From Phytophthora colocasiae (Eukaryota > Oomycota > Peronosporomycetes > Peronosporales > Peronosporaceae), in contig JAGKQI010000034.1 in the NCBI GenBank assembly GCA_018806915.1, positions 1,364,001 through 1,428,000 of the forward strand: 64,000 bases of DNA, in the 5' to 3' direction. The first letter of the stretch is position 1. Each line of letters opens with the position of its first letter. The notes beneath the pieces were generated by a model, which was not told the origin of the DNA, searched no databases, and saw only the letters and a list, made by a program, of their open reading frames with translations. Shown one piece after another: positions 50,760 through 62,600 of this stretch. Made by a program: the position numbers and the translations under genes.

Positions 50760-53700
50760 CTAGGACGGATGCACTTTGTTCGAATGCGAGTGGGAGGTCA
50801 TGAGAGTTTCAAGTATTCCGGACGGATCAGCATCCAGTGCAGGCAGCACAGGGTCTCGAGTCCGCTTGACTACCAACGGTGGGAGTACGTGGGGTATAGG
50901 ACTTAACTGCGACTTTGGAGCTGGCTCCTCTAGTACCTGCTCAGCTACAGCAACTGATAAATTCCGTGCAGGATCAACCGAGACTTGTTCGTCATGTGAA
51001 CTAGCTGGGGTTGGGACAACAACAGTCGACGGCTCCTTCTCTCGTTTAGGCTCTTTTGAGCGATCTCGATGCTTTCGGCGGTGGTGATGATGGTGACGAC
51101 GTCGTCGGTTTTCGGTTTGGGTCTCCATCTCTTTGGATGGAGATTTCGGCGGACTGACAAAAACTTCAAATTCCATGCCGTCTTCAGACGTCGATGTCGC
51201 TCTACTAACCTTCAGCATGGCCAGTGCAGCCAAACGTGCTCGTCGTATCCGCCACCGATGGATGTAGCCTTTCACGTACGAGTCGACAAGCATCTGCGCC
51301 ACTTTGGCCCGATAGATGAAAATCTGCTTGACGCGATCTCTTTGCTGCTCGTACGGCAGTGATCGGATCCCTAGCTGATGAATACACAGGATCCGCAGTA
51401 ACTCGTTGAAGTATGGTCGCTTCCGACACTCCGGCCCCCATTGAGCTTGCGCTTGAGTTCGAAGCTGTAAAAACGCGGTGCGTTCGCGATGTGCGTCAAC
51501 GCGAAGTCCTGGCGGCATTTCCGCCAGGAAATTCGCAAGTTGCCATAGAGGAAAGTACCCGGTGTTGTGCGAGTCGTAACGCAGGAAAACCTCGCGATAA
51601 GCCTCGAAGTCCAGCAGCGACACGGAACAAACGTCGCTTTTGAGGTAACAGCTTCGGAAATTCTCCAAGATGACGGCAATGAAAAGGTTCAGGAACACAA
51701 AGACGACCAGGGTGACGTACGTGATGAAGAAGAACGCTGACCCGGCCACACTCCCGCAGTCCGAGTATACTCTACCGGTTGTAGCACTGATTCTCTCAGC
51801 ACAAAAAGGTTTTTCAACCATGCAGTCAGTCATCGTCAGGTGCCAGTCATCCCCCGACATGATCTGAAACAGCAGCAACGTAGCGGATCCGAATGTACGG
51901 AAGTTGGAGAACAAGTTCATCGCTGGTCCGTACCGCACGCCTCCGAAGAGCTGTCGAGCTACAATAGCGAAGATGAAGTAGATCATGAACATGAGGAAGA
52001 AGATTTGTCCCAGTGGCCGTAGCGACGCTCGAAAAGTCTGATAAACAGTGTAAATCCCGCGGTTCAAATGTACGAACCGGAGAACACGCATCATCCGGAA
52101 GATGCGTCCTGCCTGGATGATCGAGTGATAACCGGTAGCGAAGAAGTACGCGACAATGGAGCCGCTCAAAATGACCACTTCGAAGATCCCTTGGGGCTGG
52201 AGAATGTAGTACTGGCGAAGTCCAATGCACTTGATCACGGCTTCTAGGGTGAAAATGGCGAGGAAGATGATCTCGATGACTTTGAACGACAGGGTCGTGC
52301 CGCCTTCTGACCTCGGACTCACCAGTAACAGTACAAGATTCAGCACAATCGCGATGGAAATACCCGTCGAAAAATACGGATGTTTGCACAGATCATACAC
52401 CTTCGCTTGAATCCGAAATCTCGGCCGGGGAATACTCTTCAGTGGCTTAAGAAGAAGAATGAACTTCTCCAAGTCCACCCAGGACTTCTGACTCTCCGTG
52501 AGGATCTCCGTGCCATTGTTACGTTGGAACTGCTCGACCAGAACGCCGACGAACAAGCGGATGACGAAGAGTGAGCCGACGTAAATGTACAATACGAAGA
52601 AGATCGCAGCTTGGCCCGACGCGTCCGTCACGGGCTGTTTGCCTAAACCTGCGATGTCCATGGCAGCAAACGCTTTATCTACCCATTTGAGCGACGTCAT
52701 CTCCAGCAACGTTAAGAACCCTGCACCGATGTTATCGAACGAAAAACGAGCGTTCTGCCATACCCTTGGCATCAAAATGGCACCACCAGGTACTCCTCGC
52801 GCTGCTGCTTCCTGTAATGGTAACACACCATCCGGATACACCAAGAAGAAACCAATACACTCGGCCGCAGTAGCCACATCACTATCATTGCAGAAGTAGA
52901 ACTGCTCGGAGAAGAGAGAGCGACCAACAACACCGAAGATGATGTACACGATCATGCACAGCGCTAACACATTACCGACGTGCGGTAAGGACCGCGCCAC
53001 TGCGTTCAGGATCACTTTCATCTCGTGGTTGTGATTTAACATTCGCAGTGGTCGGAGTACTCGACCAGCTCGGAATACACTGGATGCAGTCACCGTTGGG
53101 TCGATGGTAGTGATGACCTCATCAGCAGCGGCCAGAAGTAGCAGCGTTAGGTCGAGCTGGTTCCACTTGTTCTCCATGTACGTCTGACGGTGCACGTAGC
53201 CAAGAACCTCGTCACTGTGGAAGATAGTGACGCGCAGATACTCAAACCCGAACCCAGACGCACCAACTTTAACAACGAACTCAATGAAGAGCACGACCAG
53301 AGCAATGCGACTCATAGTCGTGATGGCCATGTCGAACGTCGCGCTTGGAGGCGACATGCTCATCTCTGGATGTGGTTCATCCAATACGAGACACACGCAG
53401 CTCACGACGATCATAAACTGCACCAAGCGAGAGAACCAGACATTAATGACCACCTCTCGACACAGTCTTTTCCACGCCGAGACCTGTTGTACGCCCGCGT
53501 GACCACCGCGGATAGCTTGAGCCATCGCAATTCCATTTAAGGTTCCAGATGAAGACCCCTGGCCTAGAGAATTAGGAACATCCCCGTCACAGGCTGTTTG
53601 GTTGCCTTCTTTCCGATCATCCAGACCGAGAAACATCCGCAGTTTAACGTTACTGACGTTTTCCAGCTGATCCATTTGGCCAAAAGCACGTACACCCACT

Positions 53701-56504
53701 TCCTCGATCTTCTCATAGATGTCTAGCTCCTTCGGGATGGCAATAATTTGCGCTAACTGCAGTTGATACGCCTCTTCTTCGGAGATAGAAAAGTTCTCGA
53801 GAATGACGGCAATGAAGAGGTTCAGCAGCACGTACTGCCCCACGATGAAGTTGAGAATGAGGAACGGAACCATGAACCAGTGCGGATTGGCAGCATCCAC
53901 CGCGTCGTACGTGATACTGGACCATTGATCCCCGGTAATAACCTGTAGTAAAGTAAGAAAGGAGCGGCCGAAGGTGTCGAAGTTCCAGCGTGGCACATCT
54001 CCGTCTTTCCCTACAAGATGTGAACCGCCGAACAACTGCATACCAATGATGCTGTTGACGACCTGGAAGACGAGCATGAACACGACGACGTCCATCACGC
54101 CACGCGAGGACTTGAGCACGGACTGGATCAGCTTGCGTGTTCCTTCGTACTTCATCATGAGGCGAGTAACACGTAGTGTTCGCAGAGACGAAACGCTGTT
54201 GAGGCCGCTAAAACTCGTCTCCAAGTTGTTAAGAATTAGATTCCCGGACGTGCAAAACACAACGACCATATCGAAGATGCGCTCCGTACTGCTCAGGTAC
54301 AGCTTCAAGCCCCTCATAGCCACGATCCGCATGGTCATTTCAGCTAGAAAAACAACGCCGAATACGTATTCAGTCACGGACAGCACGAGATCCAACTCGG
54401 GGCTCATGTTCGGATACTCGACCAGCAAAAAGAGCGTGTTGAGCAGGATACAGACTGTGATGAAATCGTCGAACTTCTTGGACAGTACGAATCGTTGGAA
54501 TTTCACGAACATTGGACTCGTTTTCACCGTGTTTTGCATCACCAAAGCGTGTGTGGATGTGGAGAAGTGAAGCACATCAAGATCGGGGATCGCTTCCATC
54601 ACTAACGCCTTCTTCCGAGGCAGGGAGGAGGTTTGCTCGATTGAACCTTCATTCGTGTTTTGCAAGGTCCTTGTTAATGGACCCATGAGCTCCTCCATCA
54701 ATACACCATTCTGGATCAGCTGCATCGTCGTCTCCACTGTGAGGTTCCGGAGAGATTGCCACTGGTGCATCTTGGCCAAAAGCGTCAGGTAGTCTGACTT
54801 GTTGTTCACTGTTTTACTGTAAGCTGGAGCACTGGCTGGACGTCGATTGCGAGGCCGAAGGACCAACTCTTCTTCAGCTACGGAGCGTCCCACACTCAAC
54901 CTCGAGTACGAGGACTCGCGTGTAATCATTGCAGTATTCTCACTGGTAGGTTCTACTACAACGTCGTCCGTAGAAGGCACAAGGTCTTGGGTCTCCACTG
55001 TGTTAGTGTCGTCATCACCATTGATCGTGTCTTCGATGACTAACGTAGCGCCCATGATCATGTTGACTTGTGTCTCCTCCATCTCTTTGTCTAGTTTGCC
55101 CATGTAGTTGGGTTTCTCCTTCTCACCCTCTTCGTCTAGTGTAAAGTTCATGAAAGCAGTAGTGATGACAGCCACGAAAAGATTCACGACGAGAAAAACC
55201 ATGGACGCGACGATCGCGACGAAGAACAACACGCTGAAGAATGACGACGCCTCGATCACAGGCTTCATGATGTCCGTCACCCATCCGTCTTGAGCCACGA
55301 CCAGAAACACGAGGAACAGGGAGGACAAACCACTGTCGAAGTTGACATGGCTAGAAGGCGGTGTCACGGCCTGGCAGATTTGATCATTGGCAGAACAACT
55401 CGAGTTCGTAGAGCAGTATACTCTCGGTAAAGCCTCCAACGCTTCAATCGCCATTTCTCCAAGTGAAGAAGCTGCTGAACCTGAAATCATTTCACCTTCA
55501 GGCGGAGTGATCGTGCATTGCTCTGCGTAGGAACCGCTGTACGCTTCCAGGCCGAAGATGGAGAAGGCTAACAGTCCAAACATCGCCAAGGTTCCGACGT
55601 TCGCGAGGAACGGCACTGCACGCATCAAAGCCTTAAGGATCCGTCGTAAACCTGAATAGAGCGTCAAACTACGCATCGTCTTGAGGCCACGTAAGACCTT
55701 CCACTTGCGTCCACCTCCATGGAGTCCGTGGGAAATGAGGCTAATTATCAATAGTGTAACTTGCAGGAACCGGTACCGTGAGCGCTGGAAGTAGGCGTCT
55801 CTATTACCCCAGAGACCGAAGGCCAAGGCTTTCATGACCACCTCCAGCAACATCAGCACTGTGAAGAAAATATCCAGATGTGCTAAAGTAGACCCCGTCA
55901 CGTACTCGTTATCCAACGCCAACACGAGACAATCAGCGAGTACTGTGACGTACAAAATGGCTCGGAACCACGTGCTTTTGACTGCGATTCGGAGATTCTG
56001 ACGGGATTCTATCATCCAGCCGGGCAGTGACTTTCGCGGTGACTTGACCACAACACACGCTCCTGTTTCGTCTTCCGTGTGAGTGTTTTTATCTTCAACG
56101 TACGAAAGTGAAGACTTCGAAGGTCTTCCTGGCTCCAAACTTCGCCCGTCTCGCCGTCGACGAACGCTTTTCATCTTGCTTAACCTACCAAAGTATTTCG
56201 AGCCGAAGCGCTGAAGACGTTCGAGTCGCTGACTTTCCGCTTGTGTTCGCACCGTCGCGGGACCAGCAGGATTGGTTAACAGCATCGACGTTCGTCGAAT
56301 CAACGTCGAGTCTTCCACCGAGAGCTCCACAGATTTACGGGACGCATTGGATGGAGTGACAGTGATGGTCAGCCGTCGAGGCTGCTCTGCTGCCCACATG
56401 AGGTCCTTTTGCAATGCAGTTTCGTCCATGGAAGTCACCAAAGCTCTATCAATGGCAGACACTGTACTTGAAGAGGTCTGTCCATACAGCTCGACACGTG
56501 ACAA
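50760..56504 (-). CDS. Four-domain voltage-gated cation channel alpha subunit
   Basis: Single exon, 1914 residues, four repeats of six transmembrane segments as in Cav/Nav channels. S4 sensors are clear, e.g. FRAGRVLRPLRML (III) and AGRIFRMMRVLRF (IV). Pore signatures are AQDGW (I, near residue 405), TGDQW (II, near 858), TSLKW (III, near 1273) and SGDDW (IV, near 1552). The III-IV linker has LTESQKSWVDLEKF and IPRP, as in Cav/Nav. The C-terminal region has an EF-hand-like helix (FLRYDSHNTGYFPLW), then an IQ-like segment (VKGYIHRWRIRRARL), which may bind calmodulin. The tail has a His/Arg run and Pro-rich sequence. It should sit in the plasma or flagellar membrane and carry Ca2+ or mixed cation current. 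The I-II linker is long and acidic. Confidence 0.92.
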   Translation of the reverse strand: MSRVELYGQTSSSTVSAIDRALVTSMDETALQKDLMWAAEQPRRLTITVTPSNASRKSVELSVEDSTLIRRTSMLLTNPAGPATVRTQAESQRLERLQRFGSKYFGRLSKMKSVRRRRDGRSLEPGRPSKSSLSYVEDKNTHTEDETGACVVVKSPRKSLPGWMIESRQNLRIAVKSTWFRAILYVTVLADCLVLALDNEYVTGSTLAHLDIFFTVLMLLEVVMKALAFGLWGNRDAYFQRSRYRFLQVTLLIISLISHGLHGGGRKWKVLRGLKTMRSLTLYSGLRRILKALMRAVPFLANVGTLAMFGLLAFSIFGLEAYSGSYAEQCTITPPEGEMISGSAASSLGEMAIEALEALPRVYCSTNSSCSANDQICQAVTPPSSHVNFDSGLSSLFLVFLVVAQDGWVTDIMKPVIEASSFFSVLFFVAIVASMVFLVVNLFVAVITTAFMNFTLDEEGEKEKPNYMGKLDKEMEETQVNMIMGATLVIEDTINGDDDTNTVETQDLVPSTDDVVVEPTSENTAMITRESSYSRLSVGRSVAEEELVLRPRNRRPASAPAYSKTVNNKSDYLTLLAKMHQWQSLRNLTVETTMQLIQNGVLMEELMGPLTRTLQNTNEGSIEQTSSLPRKKALVMEAIPDLDVLHFSTSTHALVMQNTVKTSPMFVKFQRFVLSKKFDDFITVCILLNTLFLLVEYPNMSPELDLVLSVTEYVFGVVFLAEMTMRIVAMRGLKLYLSSTERIFDMVVVFCTSGNLILNNLETSFSGLNSVSSLRTLRVTRLMMKYEGTRKLIQSVLKSSRGVMDVVVFMLVFQVVNSIIGMQLFGGSHLVGKDGDVPRWNFDTFGRSFLTLLQVITGDQWSSITYDAVDAANPHWFMVPFLILNFIVGQYVLLNLFIAVILENFSISEEEAYQLQLAQIIAIPKELDIYEKIEEVGVRAFGQMDQLENVSNVKLRMFLGLDDRKEGNQTACDGDVPNSLGQGSSSGTLNGIAMAQAIRGGHAGVQQVSAWKRLCREVVINVWFSRLVQFMIVVSCVCLVLDEPHPEMSMSPPSATFDMAITTMSRIALVVLFIEFVVKVGASGFGFEYLRVTIFHSDEVLGYVHRQTYMENKWNQLDLTLLLLAAADEVITTIDPTVTASSVFRAGRVLRPLRMLNHNHEMKVILNAVARSLPHVGNVLALCMIVYIIFGVVGRSLFSEQFYFCNDSDVATAAECIGFFLVYPDGVLPLQEAAARGVPGGAILMPRVWQNARFSFDNIGAGFLTLLEMTSLKWVDKAFAAMDIAGLGKQPVTDASGQAAIFFVLYIYVGSLFVIRLFVGVLVEQFQRNNGTEILTESQKSWVDLEKFILLLKPLKSIPRPRFRIQAKVYDLCKHPYFSTGISIAIVLNLVLLLVSPRSEGGTTLSFKVIEIIFLAIFTLEAVIKCIGLRQYYILQPQGIFEVVILSGSIVAYFFATGYHSIIQAGRIFRMMRVLRFVHLNRGIYTVYQTFRASLRPLGQIFFLMFMIYFIFAIVARQLFGGVRYGPAMNLFSNFRTFGSATLLLFQIMSGDDWHLTMTDCMVEKPFCAERISATTGRVYSDCGSVAGSAFFFITYVTLVVFVFLNLFIAVILENFRSCYLKSDVCSVSLLDFEAYREVFLRYDSHNTGYFPLWQLANFLAEMPPGLRVDAHRERTAFLQLRTQAQAQWGPECRKRPYFNELLRILCIHQLGIRSLPYEQQRDRVKQIFIYRAKVAQMLVDSYVKGYIHRWRIRRARLAALAMLKVSRATSTSEDGMEFEVFVSPPKSPSKEMETQTENRRRRHHHHHRRKHRDRSKEPKREKEPSTVVVPTPASSHDEQVSVDPARNLSVAVAEQVLEEPAPKSQLSPIPHVLPPLVVKRTRDPVLPALDADPSGILETLMTSHSHSNKVHPS

Positions 56505-56695
56505 GTGCCCGTCGCCTGTGGTGGTTTTTAAGCACCGTCAACTACGCTACAAAAGCCTGTACCACCGACTGAAGGTTCGCAGTCTAAATACTGTTGTGCT
56601 GCAACATCAGTTTCAACTCCGACCTTCAGCCGTCGAGCGCTATGAATGACAAGGCTACTGACCAGGGTTGCTATCTTTACGAGGCACCAGTCCTT

Positions 56696-59600
56696 TTAGC
56701 AGTTGCCAATGCTATCATCGTCCGGAAACACTGGAATTCCGACTGCAATCACGGATACCCTTCCAGACGAATTCTCTCCAAAATCTACCACAGCATTCAG
56801 AGTTTGACCCAACAGAATTCGAACTGCATTCGCTTCTCGAGGTAGTGTCGGTAGTAACTGGTACGGAGACAAAGAAGGTAGCAACACCACCGGAACGTCC
56901 GATTGACTCGAGTCCACGCTCAATTGGCACATGATCCGACACATTGGAAGTGGGTAAAGCTTGGTGTTTGACACTAGCACCAATCCTTCCACGCGAACCC
57001 CCCACGCTTGGCATCCAGCTTCCAGATGATGTAACACGGCGCCGTGTCCGTCAGTGCACGCCCCGAGCTGCTTCACGATCGCCAGCGTCTGCGTCTTCTT
57101 TTTGTCTTTTTCGACTGGTATATCGAGCTCCAGAACCAGCACAAGGGAAGACTCAGAGACTTCAGCTTGAGCTGCAGTGTAGCTTCGAAGACAACGAAGG
57201 AAAGTGCAGGCATCACTTGCCACCGCCAAGTTGATAGCCCACGCACAGTCCCCACGGATACAACGCACCAGAACGCCAATACGGCAAGCTATCAGCAGTA
57301 GAAGCTGAGCTATTGACACTGTTCCACTGGCGTCGGGAGGCCACGCAGTACCAGCGAAGAAACTCTGAGCCCAGTCGAACGGCACGCAGCCTCGAGCTAA
57401 GGTTGACAACTGCTGTTGACGGTTGAACGCGTGGGAATCTGCAGTCATTGAAGGCATTCGAAGACGTTTGAGGTGGCATTCGAGAGCGTCAAAAGCGGCC
57501 ATTTGGCTCGACAACTCCATGCTAATTGATTGCCACGGGAAGAAGGGTGCTCCGTCGTCAGGAAGAGCTTGAAGAGCCGTGAACAGGGCACGGACATGAC
57601 TGAAGCTGGTCCACAGACTCTCACAAGTCCAGGAATCTGCGGGATGTCGAGATAACCACTCTTCTTCCTCTCCTTTCGTTAACATAGCAAGAGAAGCATC
57701 TGTAATGGACAGGAAATCGCTCAGTAGTTCCGATGAGAGTTGCGCTGTGCTTGTTTCACTCGCAGAAGAGTGATCATCCGGTGTCAATAATTGACGTAGT
57801 CTATCGTTCGTCTGCGCTCGCTCGATTTCTCCCGTTTCCTCGCTAGTTGACAAACGAAGCACCAAATCCTCCAGATCTCGAACGACTGAACTTGCCACTT
57901 CATCCTTCGAGTTCCTTCGACCATTGATAACATCTTGAACCAAAGCTGAAGCCACAGACTCCGAAACACCACACTCTTCCACTAGTTTACGCCTGACAAC
58001 TTGTTCAATTGAACGTCCCTGATCCCGATTTAAAAGAAATTGGGACTTTGACAGCACCACAATCCGATCCATCACCGACAGTTTCCCGTTCTCAATCCTC
58101 GTAGCGACTGAAAAAGACGCCAAGACATACCACTCAGGAATGGACAACAACGCGTGCTCATTAATCAACTGCGACACCAGAGAGAGCGCAGCTTCCGCTA
58201 GACCAGGGTCCAGTAGTTCTAGAACAAACTTGTGCTTGGTCGTTATCAGCATAACCAGCTCCTCTCGAAGAGCAGCACTATCCACGAAAACAGCTACACT
58301 CCACGTCGAAAGCTCCAACTCCAAGGTACTCCGTTCATCGGGTGAGTACATGATGATTGCTCGCGGTAGATGCACACGACTGTGTTTACCTCTTGGCGGG
58401 GAGACATCGACGACTAAAGACGTAGGTGAAGGCCAAGAAGTCCACGCTCGTTCGTCTTCTTGAGGACATCTGCTGTACCTTTGTAAGTATAGATCCAGAG
58501 TCTTAGCAAAGCTGGACGGGAAGAGCGCTTTGGCCAGTAGCAAAGACAGCAAATGGTGTTGCTGATCAGTAGTCTCGTCCGTTGTCTCCGTCTTAAAGCG
58601 AGCAGAAACCTCCCACACACTGAGTAGCGATATCGCGCTTGGAAACCCAGTATTGCGCTCAACAGTATTCAGACTTGGAACGTCTTGGAAGCCTAAGTCA
58701 GTGATGAAATGTTCCACATCCATCTGCAATTGGACTCTGGTTGTCTTCCACTCATACCACAGCGTCTCATATTCAGCTACCAGTTTGTCCAGATCCTGTT
58801 GAACTTCAGCAAGTGCTTCCTCCTTGATCTCAACGCTGTCGGAGTCCGTGGGCTTGTCCTGAGGCAGTTTTTTTGCTGCTGTCTGTGGTCGCAATGCTTT
58901 CAACTTTGCACGAGAGTTTTTACTGCCTCCAGAAGCTTTCCACCCGTTGAACAGATACGCACACAGCTTCACCCGTCGTCGTAAGCGCTCAACTAGAGAC
59001 ACCCCTTGATCCCCAGACCACTTGTGAGAGTTTAGACGTCCGAGACCTTGTCGCTTGTCGTTAACATCTAAGGAATTGAGAGGTGATTCTTTCAGCCTCG
59101 ATCTTCGGCTACTGCTGGTAAGTAGCCACACCAGTGCATCAGTCCAACGTGAGGCCTGTCCGTCTTTAATTTGCTGCTGTATTGACTCCAGGAAGCTGAA
59201 AATCTGGCGATGGGAACGTGAGACAAAGCCTGAGCTTATCCGAGCTAAAAGCGCTGCCATTCCGTCAGCAGACAATTGCACAGAGCCGTCACCTTGTGCT
59301 ACTAGCTGCTGAGCCGTTGCATTCTCAAGGTACCGGACATTCTGCAGATAAAACGGAGACGCTCGCGTTCCAATCACCAGTGAAGTCATCGTCACCATGC
59401 ACTTAGAAATTCCCACTAAGTCTGACGCTATCGGAGCGAAATCCTCAGCAGCAAGAGTAAACTGATCGTTCTTCGCCCGATGATTCTGTTCACGAGAACT
59501 CCAGAGGAGCTCAGCTTGGTGTTCGCTTGAGAGTTGAAGAGCGAGTTCACTATACCGTTCTTGATGCTGGATCGTGACCTGGTTAGACCTCCGAGTAGCA

Positions 59601-62600
59601 AAAGGGGAATCGTCACGCTCCACCACTGGTTTCAACGTCTCAAGGAGCTGTTCAAGATGCCGTTGAGCTTGAATCCTTTTCATCCAGCAGTCCGACTCGG
59701 CTATTTGCTCACTATAAAGCTCCTGGAGCAATCTCTGCTGCATTTTACCAGCATAAGGCCGCGTGAACAGAGTTTCCAGGTCGGAATTAGTCATCGACAC
59801 AGTGAAGTGTGCAAACTGAGATACCAGAGCATGTTGAGACTCTAGAGGAACTGGTGTTGTAGTCACTGCGTAGATCTGGAAACAAAGGTCACTGCCAGTT
59901 GTCGCTTGGGGTTTACCTCGAATTTCTCGACGTTCCGCTAGTTTCGCAATGTCGGCAGCAACTGAGGACGGGTCAAGTGTCATCGAGTTTTGCCTGGCTG
60001 CTCTCGCACGTTTCGCAGTTGATGCCCCAGCGGCGACGGCTGTTTGTGCTAAGGCTGTCATCGTAGAGCTAGCTGTTGAAGTGCGTCTCTGCTTCTGTCT
60101 GCGTTGGTCCTCGTAATATCTCATGGTGAGCTCTTGCAGCATTGGGCGGCGTGGTAGCGCGTGAGAAAGCCGCGAGTGATTCAGAAAAGGTTGGAGGCGA
60201 ATCAATAAGGCTGTGTCTGTGCTCCGGAAGTTTACTAGCAACACAGGAGCGCCTAGACGTACAGCTTCCTGCATGTAAGTCTCGAGCATCGGGTCATCAC
60301 AGGAGATCACCATCGACTCTTTTAACATGTTGAGGCTTTCGTTTTCGACTTCTCCAGAACCGCCACAACCGGATAATGCAGAGAACAGCGTGTGACCAGA
60401 GAATATGTGCACTAAAAATCTCTGGAAGACACCCAAGGGATCTACGAAAACGGGAACTCGATCGTTCAAGTCATCAGCCATTCGAACAGTGTCGTAAATA
60501 TCTGGGTTGGAGACGAACAGGAAGCGCGACGTCCATATCAAGCGCACAAGTCCATTGATGTCGTCTTCCGAGTTATCCGCTAAGTGATTGTCAATGTCGA
60601 GACTGCAGTCATCTCCAATATTATCCAGGAGAAGATCTTTAAGCAGATTCAGACAGGTTCTTTGTTTTATGTGAGTGTAAACCCGTCGGGCGGATGCATA
60701 CAGAGCAGCGCCCATGATCCACTGGTCCGTTTTACTTCGCTCTTGGCTCAATTCCAGCGTCCATTTCGTGAATAAATCGTCCATCCGTTCTGCCACGTGG
60801 GTCCACTCCACTAAAAACTTCGAGACGTTCTCCAACCGCAGCTTTGTCTCGCAATTCATCAACAACAATTCTTCATACTTAGAGCGCAGTACCCACCGAT
60901 CTCCCTCCATCTCCTGTGTATCCACAGGACTTTCAGCCTCCTGCTGGGCTTGAATTCCCTCCAGTTCTTCATCAATATGAGTGTTTTGACGTTCAAGTGT
61001 CTGCTTCAGACGCTCCAGAGTCGGCATCACTTTGTCTCGAGAAAATCTCAACGTCTCTAATCCAGTCTCTAGCCGCACAATTTTCTTCCGGCGGCAGTCG
61101 ACCCTCGTCTTGTACGTGACAGTGACATTTGTCATGAATGACAAAACGTATTTTAACTGAGACGCTGGGTCAGGCCGCTTGGGAGACGTCTGCATCATGT
61201 GAACGTGCACATTCTGACACAGCAAAACGTACTTGGCCAAGGTCTGCTGCTCCCACGCAACTCCACAAAGAGCTGGAGATGTCAGAGCTACTCTCCCCAC
61301 CTCTGGAACGAGCCGCTGCAGCTCCAAATCTGTCAATTCCAGTCGACGCCAGTGACACGACGGTCGTGTCTTCATCCAGTGCACGAATTCTTCTCCATTT
61401 CCGTTCGCATTATCTTCCTGAAGGATACAGAGACGGAAGTTCTGCTGTAGGCGTTGTTGAAACTCTACCATCAGCTCTACCTCCGTCACAATCTCGAGCT
61501 GCTTTCGGGTTTGAATGCAGCTCAGAACCAGAGCATCCCGCAGCTCTTCTCCCCCTGCAAGCTGAGCCAATGACGGGAACTTCCCTAAACAAAGCTCCTG
61601 GAGGAGATCCATCAAACAACCGGTTATCTGCTGTTCCCGAATCCACAGCGCCACTCGCTCTTGACGAACGCCTGCGTGACTTAAAACAAGCCGAAGCGCT
61701 TGCTCTTGATCATTGGTTGCATCATCAACCATGTGGACTTTAAAGCCGTGAAGGTCACACGCGAACCGCAGTAGTCTCTCGGCCACCAGTCCACTATGTT
61801 GAGAAGAAGAAACGATAATCTGCTGTTGTTGACTCAGTGCGTGGATCAAGTGCGTAGCTTGCGTGAGACACCATGAACTACTCAAAAGGAGCTTCATCTC
61901 GATCGCAGAGAGTTGTCCACTGGAATACGGTCTTGTTTTGCCGTGTCCTGCTCCTGAACTTGTGGATGTAGCTGCAATTTCCAGTAAAACACTCGACACC
62001 AGCTCTGACGGTGAAGTGAGGGCATTGACACCGTTACCTATCGCTCGCATTTGATCCGACGATCGTCTTGAGACTCCGTTGGCCGCTGTCATATGCTCAT
62101 TCAACAGATCTCGAAGCTGAGCCAAGCGAGGCTGTACCAACGGAGCTTGTGTGTGGTGCTCAGCTAGTTTCACTAAGAAGTGCAGTGCTTCCACTGAGAT
62201 AGGGAAACTGCGGTCGGTGCCACGGAACGCTACGCTGAAGTATTTCTCGCTTAAATGACGCACCAACCCCGCTAGCCTCTTCTGTGAGTCTTCACCTGCT
62301 TCTCCTCCAGTCGCTTTAGTATCGATGTCCTCAGTGAGGCAATTGGACAGGAAGATGTTCTGCAATTCACTCAGCCAGCTTTGATGCGCCTTGCCTAGCT
62401 GTACCAGTGTCGTTCCCTCGGCTGAAGTCGAGCCTTGGTTTATCTCACTAGCGAAGACGAGAGTTCGTTCCAGCAACGTGTTGACGTTGTGTAGACTGAA
62501 CAACTTCAGACAAGGCTCGGCGTGCTCAAATTGCTGAAAGGCTGCTATCTCCACTGCGAAGTCGACGCTTGCACGAAGAAGTACTTCTTCCAGAGGGAGT

